Of a stretch of 44,168 nt of DNA, positions 33,101-41,410 are shown one piece after another. Made by a program: the position numbers and the translations under genes. The stretch comes from Opitutales bacterium (GTDB lineage Bacteria; Verrucomicrobiota; Verrucomicrobiia; Opitutales; UBA9783), in NCBI GenBank assembly GCA_017958565.1, contig JAGDCJ010000053.1:1-44168 (forward strand). Direction: 5' to 3'. The notes beneath the pieces were generated by a model. That model was not told the origin of the DNA and did no database searches. It was given only the letters and a program-made list of their open reading frames with translations. How positions within the stretch are numbered: position 1 is the stretch's first letter; the number at the start of each line of letters is the position of its first letter.

Positions 33101-33994
33101 TTATGCCTTCTGCAAGGTGCAAAGAATGCGATCTAAAGCAGCGGCATTGGAAGTAGATAAAGAACAAAGAGGAAGTCGTACGTCTGGAGAAGAAAGGATG
33201 CCAGCTTGATGCAAGACGTATTTGATCGGGACGGGATTGGTTTCAAGAGTCAGTGCTCGGAAAAGCGGATAATAGCGACGGTTGATATTGGCCGCACCTT
33301 CGAAATCATTTTCAGAAACTTTTTGGAACAAACGAACCATTTCTTTAGGGATCCAATTGGCGGCGACGCTAATCACTCCCTTAGCACCTAAGGCAAAGAA
33401 GGGTAAGGCAAAAGCGTCTTCGCCAGCTAAGACATGAAAATCTGCATCATTCTCTTTCATGAGCTGCGCAACACGATTGCAAGAACCACCGCTTTCTTTC
33501 AAGGCGACAATGTTTGGGTTTGCCTTGCGCAGTCGTTGAATGGTTTCCGTGGTTAATTCCACGCCGCAACGAAAGGGTGAAGAATGCAAGCAAATTGGTT
33601 TTTGAGTAGCGTTTGCAAGCGTTTCAAAGTGAAGGTATAAACCAGATTGGGTTGGCCGATTGTAGTAGGGGGTTACGATTAGGAAGCCATCGATGCCAAA
33701 AGCTTCAGCTTCTTCCATTAAATGCAAAGCACGAACGGTACAGTTGGCTTGAATGCTGACCCATATGGGGAGCTTTTGATGAACATTTTGCGAAACAAAC
33801 GATAGCAGTTGTTTGCGTTCCGTGGCGTCAATCGTGGAACCTTCGCCTGTCGTATCCAACAGCACCAATCCTTGTACACCTGCATCGATCTGTTGCTCAA
33901 GCAAGGTTCGAAGCGATTGGTAATCGATCGTGCCTGAAGAAAAAGGGGTGACGAGAGCCGTATAGACTCCTTGTAAAGGAGAAAATGGAGCCAT
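33101..33994 (-). CDS. dapA: Dihydrodipicolinate synthase-like aldolase with altered active-site motifs
   Basis: 297 residues of the DapA/N-acetylneuraminate-lyase superfamily, which condense pyruvate with an aldehyde in the lysine and diaminopimelate pathway. Schiff-base Lys166 is present in NIVALKESGG, and the TPYYNRPTQSGLYLHF segment is normal. Two motifs deviate: GTTGE is DTTGE (residues 47-51), and the LYNVPxRT motif holding the catalytic tyrosine reads LHSSPFRCG, with His137 in place of that tyrosine. The arginine of that motif is kept. It may still be DapA, since it is the only candidate here, but another substrate is possible. No Shine-Dalgarno sequence was seen. Confidence 0.85.
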   Translation of the reverse strand: MAPFSPLQGVYTALVTPFSSGTIDYQSLRTLLEQQIDAGVQGLVLLDTTGEGSTIDATERKQLLSFVSQNVHQKLPIWVSIQANCTVRALHLMEEAEAFGIDGFLIVTPYYNRPTQSGLYLHFETLANATQKPICLHSSPFRCGVELTTETIQRLRKANPNIVALKESGGSCNRVAQLMKENDADFHVLAGEDAFALPFFALGAKGVISVAANWIPKEMVRLFQKVSENDFEGAANINRRYYPLFRALTLETNPVPIKYVLHQAGILSSPDVRLPLCSLSTSNAAALDRILCTLQKA

Positions 33995-34027
33995 GTATGA
34001 TACAAATCGGATTTTTTTATGGAATTT

Positions 34028-34306
34028 TCATACAAAAATTCGATCTAGCGATTCATTCTTTTTAGATGTGCGAGAAATTTTTAGGACATTTACGTACGCT
34101 TTCCAGTATTTGGTAGGTTTGACAAATGTTTCGAGCATTTGATGAAAGGCTACATCATCGCAAGTTTGCTTGCAGCAACGAAGTGTAAATTTCCGCAAAA
34201 TATCGTCACATAACAAAAGGCATCGATGTTCTGCGGCTAGTACCAAAAAACTGCCTAATGGCCGTTCTTGATCGAGCGGATGGAGCCACTTTCGAAACCC
34301 TTGCAC
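34028..34306 (-). CDS. Possible small hypothetical protein
   Basis: A GTG-started frame of 92 residues filling the gap between pgsA and dapA, overlapping the 3' end of pgsA by 52 bases. It is Cys- and Lys-rich (CLLLCDDILRKFTLRCCKQTC) with no recognisable motif, signal peptide or Shine-Dalgarno sequence. It is listed because without it there is a 260-base gap in an otherwise compact run; it may be non-coding. Confidence 0.3.
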   Translation of the reverse strand: MQGFRKWLHPLDQERPLGSFLVLAAEHRCLLLCDDILRKFTLRCCKQTCDDVAFHQMLETFVKPTKYWKAYVNVLKISRTSKKNESLDRIFV

Positions 34307-34923
34307 GCGTTTAGGTTAGCATTTTTTGTAGACGAAGGCAACGCTTTTTCGTGCAGCGATGGATAATATTTGCAGAGATAGCGGCAACCGGAATGAAGGG
34401 TTAACAAAGTGGTTAACAGAAAATTTACCTGGTTGATTTGGGTGAGCAAAACTAGGCCGTTAGTTGGGAACCAAGAGGTAGCATCAATCCGCAACATTTC
34501 GATGAGAAAAAAAGAACCGATGACCACAATTTGTAGAATAGTTTTGAATTTTCCTAGCTTTTCGGCGGCCATTACGACGCCGTTTTTGGCTAACAGTACC
34601 CGCAGGCCGGTAATAAAAAATTCGCGGCAGAGAATGCAAAGAATGCAAAAAATTCCCCACGTTGGAATGAGGTTTTTCCCGGTTAAGAGAAGAAACATGC
34701 CGACTGTAAAAATTTTGTCATTCAAGGCATCCATCAATTTCCCTAAATCAGACGTTTGTTGATATTTTCGTGCGAGGTATCCATCCATCCAGTCGGTGAT
34801 TCCTGCAAGAACATACAAAAAAAAGGCGATGGTTTTCGCGCCCGGAAAGGAAGAGTAGAAAAGCCCGCCAATGACGAAGATCATTGGGATGCGAGACATC
34901 GTTAAGATGTTCGGCCAATTCAT
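34255..34923 (-). CDS. pgsA: CDP-diacylglycerol-glycerol-3-phosphate phosphatidyltransferase
   Basis: Membrane enzyme of 222 residues making phosphatidylglycerophosphate. It starts NWPNILTMSRI like other PgsA proteins; the motif D-G-x2-A-R-x8-G-x3-D-x3-D is complete in MDGYLARKYQQTSDLGKLMD and the residues just after it. Four to five hydrophobic helices follow. The C-terminus is about 25 residues longer than usual and polar. The pgpA gene that performs the next step lies at the right edge of the window, and pssA is downstream in the same strand run. Confidence 0.92.
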   Translation of the reverse strand: MNWPNILTMSRIPMIFVIGGLFYSSFPGAKTIAFFLYVLAGITDWMDGYLARKYQQTSDLGKLMDALNDKIFTVGMFLLLTGKNLIPTWGIFCILCILCREFFITGLRVLLAKNGVVMAAEKLGKFKTILQIVVIGSFFLIEMLRIDATSWFPTNGLVLLTQINQVNFLLTTLLTLHSGCRYLCKYYPSLHEKALPSSTKNANLNACKGFESGSIRSIKNGH

Positions 34924-35003
34924 GCCTTTATCATGGTGCTTTGTGGCTTTTTTTCAAGATTTTTTCTTGTTCCCTAACGGCATTTTTGCTAAAGGAAGGG
35001 GGT

Positions 35004-35774
35004 ATGTTGATCGATGCTCATTGTCACTTGGATCATTTAGGGATGACAGGAGCGTCGATTTTTTTATCCAAATTGGCGGAGAAAAATTTAGAAGGGCTCG
35101 TTGTTGCTGGAACCCGTTCGCGCGATTGGAAGTTTTACGCGCCGCTTGCAGAACAATTTCCTTCTCTTCATGTTTGTTATGGGATTCATCCCTTAGAAAT
35201 CTCTGAGCATTGGGAGCAAGATTTGGAGCAATTGCGGATGTTTTTGCCGAAAGCGGTCGCGGTGGGAGAAATCGGTTTGGATTTCCATGGAATGTTCGAT
35301 CGGGCGCATATTTCGGAAATGAAGCGACAAATGAAGGTTTTTGAACGGCAGTTGCGGATCGCGCAGTTTTATCAATTGCCGGTTGTGATTCATTGCCGCG
35401 ATGCCTTTTTTGCGATTCAAGAAATTCTGCTTTACACAAAATTTGATTTACATCGTGTCATGTTCCATTGCTTTGTGGAGGATGTTGAAGCAGCGCGATG
35501 GATTTTATCCAACGGCGGGATTGTTTCTTATTCGGGCGTGTTGACGTTTAAGAAATTTGGCGATACTCATGACACCGCTGCATTGGCGGATTTGTCGCAA
35601 GTCGTAGTTGAAACCGACAGCCCCTATTTAACGCCGTCTCCCTTTCGGGGAGAGCAGAATTCGCCCGATTATGTTCGATATGTAGCGGAAAAATTAGCGG
35701 AAATCAAAAACATTTCTTACGAAGATTGTGTTGCGGCTACCGCGCAAAACACACGACGGTTTTTTGGATTTTAG
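35004..35774 (+). CDS. tatD: TatD-family metal-dependent DNase
   Basis: 256-residue TIM-barrel hydrolase. Metal ligands are all present: DAHCHLD, GEIGLDFHG, VVIHCRDA, VMFHCF and VETDSPYLTP. TatD enzymes act as 3'-5' exonucleases or in DNA/RNA quality control. The ATG at 35004 is preceded by a strong AAGGAAGGGGG; the frame extension to 34884 crosses the divergent pgsA start and is rejected. Confidence 0.94.
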   Translation: MLIDAHCHLDHLGMTGASIFLSKLAEKNLEGLVVAGTRSRDWKFYAPLAEQFPSLHVCYGIHPLEISEHWEQDLEQLRMFLPKAVAVGEIGLDFHGMFDRAHISEMKRQMKVFERQLRIAQFYQLPVVIHCRDAFFAIQEILLYTKFDLHRVMFHCFVEDVEAARWILSNGGIVSYSGVLTFKKFGDTHDTAALADLSQVVVETDSPYLTPSPFRGEQNSPDYVRYVAEKLAEIKNISYEDCVAATAQNTRRFFGF

Positions 35775-35831
35775 TCCGTGAAGGGAAATTTTTTTGTGCA
35801 AACTTTTGGCGATCAAAATGGGAAGAAATGG

Positions 35832-35916
35832 TGGTAGGAGAGGGATTCGAACCCCCGTAAGGAATGAACCTAACAGATTTACAGTCTGCGCCCTTTAGCC
35901 ACTTGGATATCCTACC
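35832..35916 (-). tRNA. tRNA-Tyr (anticodon GUA)
   Basis: An 85-base class II tRNA on the minus strand: acceptor GGTAGGA/TCCTACC, discriminator A with encoded CCA (35829-35831), anticodon loop CTGTAAA and a long variable arm (TTAGGTTCATTCCTTAC). All features fit bacterial tRNA-Tyr. Confidence 0.95.
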
Positions 35917-35997
35917 TCGACGGAAAGATTTATTTGCATCTTGCCGTTTATCGATGAAACTTTCAAGTTTTTTTATACAAGCATCAATAACGTTCAT

Positions 35998-36438
35998 ATG
36001 AATTGTGATACGTACAACGGTCATCCGAATTATCGAATTGGCCAAACAGAAGCGATTGCGCAGGAACTGGCTGCTTGGTTGCCCATTCGCTGCGATACGC
36101 TGTCGGTTGCATTTTTGACTGAAAAGACTATTTGCGAATTACATCGGCGTTTTTTGCGCAATCCGGACCCGACCGACGTCATCACTTTCCCAGCGGATGA
36201 AAACGAGGTGGAGTGTGCGGGCGAAATTTGCATCTCGGTGGATGAAGCTCTCAAATATGCTCCCCAAAAACGGCTCGAAGAAGAATTAACGTTGTATTTG
36301 GTGCATGGGTGGTTGCATTTGGCAGGTTATCGAGATGAGGAAGAAAAGGAGCGACGTACGATGCGTCGGATGGAACAAAAAGCCTTGAATTTTTTAACAA
36401 CCCAACTGGTTTGTCGATTAAGCGTAAAAAAACGATAG
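35998..36438 (+). CDS. ybeY: Endoribonuclease YbeY
   Basis: 146-residue rRNA-maturation and ribosome quality-control RNase. The family core is present: NPDPTDVITFPADE, CAGEICISVDEA and HGWLHLAGYRDEEE. The usual zinc motif is HGxLHLxGYDH; here the third ligand position holds Asp (GYRD) rather than His, which may still bind metal. The ATG at 35998 is chosen; the frame to 35941 has only a TTG. No strong Shine-Dalgarno sequence is seen; TATACA at 35974-35979 could be a -10 box. Confidence 0.9.
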   Translation: MNCDTYNGHPNYRIGQTEAIAQELAAWLPIRCDTLSVAFLTEKTICELHRRFLRNPDPTDVITFPADENEVECAGEICISVDEALKYAPQKRLEEELTLYLVHGWLHLAGYRDEEEKERRTMRRMEQKALNFLTTQLVCRLSVKKR

Positions 36439-36624
36439 GGGAAGAACGGTAAGCCTGCTGCGAGAATTTTCCGTTTTCATCGGCCTTTTTTTTAGCAAAA
36501 ATCTTTGTGTACCATGGAACCTTTCTGCAGAATTTTTTGCGCAATTTCTTAACTCCAAATGGAATTGCTCGACCTTTGTAGAAGATGCATTAAGAGGCAA
36601 GCACTTGTTAGGTTAATGAAAAAT

Positions 36625-36978
36625 GTTTACGGTCTATAAGCCGGATTCTGTACCGAAAAGGTTGCATTCATTTATCTCACCGGGCCATCATAGACCCGAT
36701 GCTCTTGCGAGTGCGACGAACCCGAAGTTTTCCGGCGAGCAACCGAACTCCCTATTCCGTCTTGCACCAGATTGGGTTTATCTTGCCATAGACATCGCTG
36801 CCTATGCGGTGAGCTCTTACCTCGCCGTTTCACCCTTACCTGCTTTCACAGGCGGTTTGTTTTCTGTGACACAGCCGTCCGAGTCAAAGACTCGTCCCTC
36901 TCTTTCGAGAGGAATCTTGCTCTGTGGTGTCCGGACTTTCCTCTCTCGTGTGTGAGAGCGAATGCACGACCGTAAACC
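36625..36978 (-). ncRNA. rnpB: RNase P RNA (type A)
   Basis: The catalytic RNA of RNase P, about 354 bases, read on the minus strand. The 5' part has GAGAGGAAAGTCCGGAC and the 3' end has ACAGAATCCGGCTTATAGACC, both universally conserved. The ends pair through GTTTACGGTC/GACCGTAAAC (P1). Exact ends are estimated from that helix. Its protein partner rnpA is about 3 kb away. Confidence 0.95.
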
Positions 36979-37086
36979 CTTTTATTGCAAAAAAAATTCG
37001 CTTTTTTGGCAACGACAATTCCTTTAGAATGTTAAAGATCGGTTGCAAGAAACTGATTTAGACCTTTTTAAAAAACTGGTGAAAAG

Positions 37087-37833
37087 TTATTCTTCCTCTA
37101 GATGCAAAGCAGGACTCAGTTCGTAGTTCGAATAAACGGTTTTTACATCTTCGAGATCTTCCAATCGTTCCGTGAGTTTGTTTAGCTTTTTGCCAACTTC
37201 GGCATCTTCAATCGTCACGGTTGTCATTGGCAAGTAAACCAATTCAGCAGATTCGGGTGTGACTTTCGCATCTTCAAACACTTTCGCAACTTTATCAAAA
37301 TCAGCAACCGCGCAAAGAACTTCGTAGCCATCTTCTTCCGTAAGAATATCTTCTGCATCGGCCTCTAGCGCTAATTCCGTCAACTTTTCTTCCTCGATTT
37401 GATCTTTTGTAAAAAAGAATTGCCCTTTCCGTTGAAAGGTGAAGGCAAGGGCTCCTGAATTGGCTAAATTCCCACCGCATTTTTCGAAAGCACTACGAAC
37501 ATCAGAAACCGTACGATTTTTATTATCCGTGGTTACTTCAACGATGAAACCAACGCCGTACGCATAGCCTTCATAAATCAGTTCTTCAATTTGCTCACCC
37601 GCAATTTCGCCGGTACCTTTTTTAATCGCGCGTTGGATGTTTTCATTCGGCATATTGGCCGCTTTTGCTTTCGCTAAAAGCGTGCGTAACTGCGGGTTGA
37701 ATTCTGCATTCCCACCACCTGCTTTTACAGCGATGGTGATTTCTTTTCCGATTAAACTGAAAACCTTTCCGCGTTTTGCGTCAGTGGCTGCTTTCGCGTG
37801 CTTAATCGTTTTCCATTTACTATGTCCAGACAT
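37087..37833 (-). CDS. yebC: YebC/PmpR family protein
   Basis: 248 residues, standard length. It begins SGHSKWKTIKHAKAATDAKR and continues GKEITIAVKAGGGNAEFNPQ, with IYEGYAYGVGFIVEVTTDN in the middle domain. YebC proteins were described as transcription regulators, and recent work links them to relief of ribosome stalling. The start is 3 bases after the yidC stop, so they are co-translated. Confidence 0.95.
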   Translation of the reverse strand: MSGHSKWKTIKHAKAATDAKRGKVFSLIGKEITIAVKAGGGNAEFNPQLRTLLAKAKAANMPNENIQRAIKKGTGEIAGEQIEELIYEGYAYGVGFIVEVTTDNKNRTVSDVRSAFEKCGGNLANSGALAFTFQRKGQFFFTKDQIEEEKLTELALEADAEDILTEEDGYEVLCAVADFDKVAKVFEDAKVTPESAELVYLPMTTVTIEDAEVGKKLNKLTERLEDLEDVKTVYSNYELSPALHLEEE

Positions 37834-37836
37834 AGG

Positions 37837-39531
37837 TTAACGTTTTTGCTCCGAGCCGATGGAAGCGATTGGCTTCTTTCGGTAGGTTAACTTGTTTTGA
37901 AAAATGGTAAATAAATTTTGTACGGTCCAGTAAAGAACGAGTGCCGATGGAAAATTGTAGCAAAAAAACAGGAAAATAAATGGCATGAGCATTAAGATTT
38001 TTTGCTGACTTCCATCGGTAGAAGGCATGGGGGTTATTTTCATTTGGAGGACCATGGTAACGCCCATCAAGAGTGGCATAATGTTGATCGGGATGGAGCC
38101 CAAATAGCCAACCGTATCGGGAACGGACAAATCTTTTACCCATAAAAATGGTTGGAATCGAATTTCAGAAGCTGATCGAAGCATGTAGTACAAACCGATA
38201 AAAATGGGGATTTGGATGAGCATGGGTAAACATCCAGAAGCCGGATTGATGTGGCATTCTTTGAATAATTTCATCGTTTCTTCCTGCATTTTTTTCGGAT
38301 TGTCTTTGTACTTTTCTTTTAATTTTTTCAGAGGCTCTTGCAGGGAGCTCATTTTTTGAGAGGAACGCAATTGCATTTGTGTAACCGGCCACATGAGCAA
38401 TTTAATAATGACCGTTAGGATCACAATCGTCCACCCCCAGTTGGGAATGAACGAATGAATCCCTTGCATGGATAAGAGGAGTACTTTGCTAAAAGCGCTG
38501 AAAAAGCCAAATTGCATCAATTCATCTTGATGTTGTCCCATTTTTTCGAGCAGCAAGTATTGTTTGGGCCCTACATAATACGTGGCGGAAATGGTCATCG
38601 GGCTTTGTGTGATTTCCATCTGTAAAAATCCTTGCATGAACGAACGGCCTTCCTGTACCCGTGGAAAGGATAAACAACCGATGGCGGGGGTTTGTGGGGT
38701 AAAAATAGCGGCAAAAAATTGATTTTTTAAGGCGCCCCAATGATACGGTTTTGAAAATTCCAAATACGGATGAGCTTCATGCCCGCCCATTCCTAAAAAT
38801 CCATTGCTCGCTTCAAAATCCGCCAAACGTTGGCATTCCATTTCTTTCCCATTATACGCGCAAAAATTTAAATACTCTTGGTATTTATCTCCTGGCATAT
38901 CCGGCATGGATCCCAGTAAAATCCAAAGCGAACGATGGGTTCGATCTGCTTTTACGTTGGAGGTAAAGCCTTTGGGTTGAACAATGGAAATTTCGGTTTG
39001 AATCGAGTAGGGGTTTTCTGCGTCTGAGGCAGCTAGTTTGTATCCACGAACCAAAATGGTCCCATCTTCGAGTGTCGTATGAAGTTGAAGAAAGCGATCC
39101 GCTTGATGGGTTACTTGAAACCGTTGCGTGATGCTTTGATGTTTGTCCCATCCAAGTGTTAGCGCTGGTAAGCCAGCGTTTTTGTTGAAAATGTACGGTT
39201 CGTTCCCATCGCGTTGTGCCGTAAATTTTTTCAACTCGACCGAATGAATGCCGCCGCCGAGCAGAGAAAAATGTACGCGAATCGCCTCATTTTCCAAGGT
39301 AACGAAACTGTTTTGGGTGGCATCAAAAGCAGGTAAGGTAAAGGCTTCCGAAGCTGATTGTGGATTCGCCGTGGCTTGTACACGGGGAGGAGTTACGGAA
39401 GCATGTTCGTGGACGGTCGTAGAGGATGATTGCGTTGCTTGTTGTTGTAGCTCTTTACTTTGAACAACAAAAAGCCCCAAGGCTCCTCCTAAGCATAAAA
39501 GACCAAGAATCACGTTTTTCTTATCCATCAA
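37837..39531 (-). CDS. yidC: Membrane protein insertase YidC
   Basis: 564 residues, Gram-negative type: an N-terminal helix (VILGLLCLGGALGLFVVQS), a large periplasmic beta domain (about 60-330), then five membrane helices with NWGWTIVILTVIIKLLMWP, CLPMLIQIPIFIGLYYML and FFCYNFPSALVLYWTVQN. It inserts and folds inner-membrane proteins with or without SecYEG. It is in the conserved order rpmH-rnpA-yidD-yidC. Confidence 0.96.
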   Translation of the reverse strand: MMDKKNVILGLLCLGGALGLFVVQSKELQQQATQSSSTTVHEHASVTPPRVQATANPQSASEAFTLPAFDATQNSFVTLENEAIRVHFSLLGGGIHSVELKKFTAQRDGNEPYIFNKNAGLPALTLGWDKHQSITQRFQVTHQADRFLQLHTTLEDGTILVRGYKLAASDAENPYSIQTEISIVQPKGFTSNVKADRTHRSLWILLGSMPDMPGDKYQEYLNFCAYNGKEMECQRLADFEASNGFLGMGGHEAHPYLEFSKPYHWGALKNQFFAAIFTPQTPAIGCLSFPRVQEGRSFMQGFLQMEITQSPMTISATYYVGPKQYLLLEKMGQHQDELMQFGFFSAFSKVLLLSMQGIHSFIPNWGWTIVILTVIIKLLMWPVTQMQLRSSQKMSSLQEPLKKLKEKYKDNPKKMQEETMKLFKECHINPASGCLPMLIQIPIFIGLYYMLRSASEIRFQPFLWVKDLSVPDTVGYLGSIPINIMPLLMGVTMVLQMKITPMPSTDGSQQKILMLMPFIFLFFCYNFPSALVLYWTVQNLFTIFQNKLTYRKKPIASIGSEQKR

Positions 39532-39552
39532 TGCTAAGCGAAGAGAAATTGT

Positions 39553-39804
39553 TTACGGAACGGGATCATAACCACCGCGACACCATGGTTGGCAGCGCGC
39601 AATGCGTTTTAAGATGAACCAAAACGCCCGAAAAATCGAGTGCTTTTGGAAACACTGCCGGGCGTACTCCGAGCACGTTGGATGGAAGCGGCAGGCGCAA
39701 GGGATTCCTGTGATAATATATAAGGAATAGTGCAAAGGAGATAAAAAGCGTTGGTACAGCCGTACCATTTTGCAGAAAACGTTTGCGAAAAATCTTTCAA
39801 TCAT
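39553..39804 (-). CDS. yidD: Membrane protein insertion efficiency factor YidD
   Basis: 83 residues with the family signature CRFHPTCSEYARQCFQKHS then GGYDPVP at the C-terminus. An amphipathic N-terminal helix is evident (LYQRFLSPLHYSLYIITG). It sits 4 bases after rnpA and before yidC, its usual place. A start 12 codons later (MVRLYQRF) is also possible. Confidence 0.93.
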   Translation of the reverse strand: MIERFFANVFCKMVRLYQRFLSPLHYSLYIITGIPCACRFHPTCSEYARQCFQKHSIFRAFWFILKRIARCQPWCRGGYDPVP

Positions 39805-39808
39805 CGTC

Positions 39809-40171
39809 TTACTTTTTTTCGCTCAAAAGGTTTGGCCATTTTTGCGATAATTGTTCGAATCCGTGCAAAACCCGCTTTTGTAGTTCCGAAAATGGAATTT
39901 GCGCTACTTGCGGATGGGTCGCAATCCATAAAATGTCGCAGGAAGTCGTTATGTTTTCTAAAAAATTGCTCCAAAACGTACGCATGCGTCGTTTCCAGCG
40001 ATTTCGAACAACGGCGGTCCCCATTTTATGTGAAATAATCATTCCCATGCGATGTCCATGGGAACTGTTCGGGCGCGCATAAACCACCAGCCCTTGCAAT
40101 CGTACCTTACATCCTTCTCGGTATAATTGCTGAAAATCATGATTTTTGCGCAATCGATGCTCACGTTTCAC
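39809..40171 (-). CDS. rnpA: RNase P protein component
   Basis: 120 residues, basic, with RLRKNHDFQQLYREG at the N-terminus and the RNR box AVVRNRWKRRMR. It binds the rnpB RNA to mature tRNA 5' ends. The start codon is GTG at 40171, six bases after the rpmH stop. Confidence 0.94.
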   Translation of the reverse strand: MKREHRLRKNHDFQQLYREGCKVRLQGLVVYARPNSSHGHRMGMIISHKMGTAVVRNRWKRRMRTFWSNFLENITTSCDILWIATHPQVAQIPFSELQKRVLHGFEQLSQKWPNLLSEKK

Positions 40172-40177
40172 CGCAGA

Positions 40178-40315
40178 TTAAACTTGACACAATTTTCGCC
40201 GGCCTTTCCGGCGACGAGCGGATAAAATACCGCGTCCACCTTTGGTTGCTTGCCGGGCACGGAAACCGCACATACGTGCACGTTTCCGCTTTGAGGGTGA
40301 ATACGTTGGTTTCAT
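40178..40315 (-). CDS. rpmH: Ribosomal protein bL34
   Basis: A 45-residue, highly basic protein: [39 protein letters not shown] and a short tail. It matches bL34 except for an M-C dipeptide where many have K-H. It is first in rpmH-rnpA-yidD-yidC-yebC. Confidence 0.95.
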   Translation of the reverse strand: MKPTYSPSKRKRARMCGFRARQATKGGRGILSARRRKGRRKLCQV

Positions 40316-40405
40316 AATGTCTTTATGATTGAGGGAATTTTGTGGGTATGCAAGTTTATTTTACCAATTTGGCTGAGCTATGATGCCTTTGACCCGATGC
40401 TTCGA

Positions 40406-41410
40406 TTACGACTTCGGTTGTGTATCGTACAATTGGCGCAAAATATACCGAGGGCGACCTTGAACGATTTGATAAGTACGACCTACATACTCGCCAATCA
40501 GGCCGATGCCAACAATGGCAACGCTTACCATTAAAAAGAGAATGGTGAAGAGGGTAAATACTCCTTCGGCTTCTGGTCCCAAAAAGATTCGTCGGCCGAT
40601 CATGTACAATACCAGCAAAAAGCATCCGCCGGACAAAGCAAACCCGAACAGCGTAAAAACTTGAAGCGGTACCAGTGAGAATCCGGTCATGAGGTCGAAA
40701 TGCGTGCGCAATAGGTAATACAGTCCGTACTTGGTTTTCCCTCGAAAGCGCGGGGCATGTTGCATACCAATTTCCGTGTAACGAGCAGCGAATTTATACG
40801 CAAGAGCCGGAATGAAAGCGGTATAGTCGCCGCAATGTATGATCGCATCTACGATGGAGCGTTTGTATGCGCGCAACATGCAGCCTTGGTCGGTCATGCG
40901 AATATCGGTAATGCGACTGCGAAAGCGATTGTCGATTTTGGAAGCCCAATCGCGCCACTTCGCGTCTTGCCGCTTCCCTAATCGCCAGCTGCCGATGTAA
41001 TCGTACCCTTGGTCGATTTTTTCGAGCAATTTGGGAATTTCCTCGGGAGGGGTTTGCAAGTCTGCATCCATCGAAATCACCCAGTCACCGCGAATATGTT
41101 CAAACCCTGCCCATAGCGCGTTATGATGGCCAAAATTGCTGTTAAAATCGAGGATGCGGAAGAGAGAAGGATATTTTTCGCGCCATTGAAGTAATTTGCC
41201 CAAGGTGTGATCACGGCTGCCGTCATTGACCACTACGATTTCAAAGGTTCGGTGCGTGGCCTCTAGCACTGCGAGTAAGCGAGAACACAGTTCATCGACA
41301 TTCGGTTCTTCATTGTAAGCGGGAATCACGATGGATAATTCCGGATGCGGCATCTTTTTGGTGGAAATTTCGGGCTGAGGAACCTTTTGTTCAAGGAGGT
41401 TGGAAAGCAT
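40406..41410 (-). CDS. ArnC/DPM1-like glycosyltransferase (GT2) with two membrane helices
   Basis: 334 residues. The GT2 catalytic domain shows SIVIPAYNEEPNVDEL, VVVNDGSRDHT, the metal-binding DADLQTPPEEI and TDQGCMLRAYKR. Two C-terminal helices (FTLFGFALSGGCFLLVLYM, LFTILFLMVSVAIVGIGLI) and the end GEYVGRTYQIVQGRPRYI anchor it. Such enzymes load a sugar onto undecaprenyl phosphate; ArnC loads formylated aminoarabinose. Its start overlaps the stop of the ArnT-like gene by one base (TAATG), so the lipid-linked sugar probably feeds that transferase. Confidence 0.85.
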   Translation of the reverse strand: MLSNLLEQKVPQPEISTKKMPHPELSIVIPAYNEEPNVDELCSRLLAVLEATHRTFEIVVVNDGSRDHTLGKLLQWREKYPSLFRILDFNSNFGHHNALWAGFEHIRGDWVISMDADLQTPPEEIPKLLEKIDQGYDYIGSWRLGKRQDAKWRDWASKIDNRFRSRITDIRMTDQGCMLRAYKRSIVDAIIHCGDYTAFIPALAYKFAARYTEIGMQHAPRFRGKTKYGLYYLLRTHFDLMTGFSLVPLQVFTLFGFALSGGCFLLVLYMIGRRIFLGPEAEGVFTLFTILFLMVSVAIVGIGLIGEYVGRTYQIVQGRPRYILRQLYDTQPKS

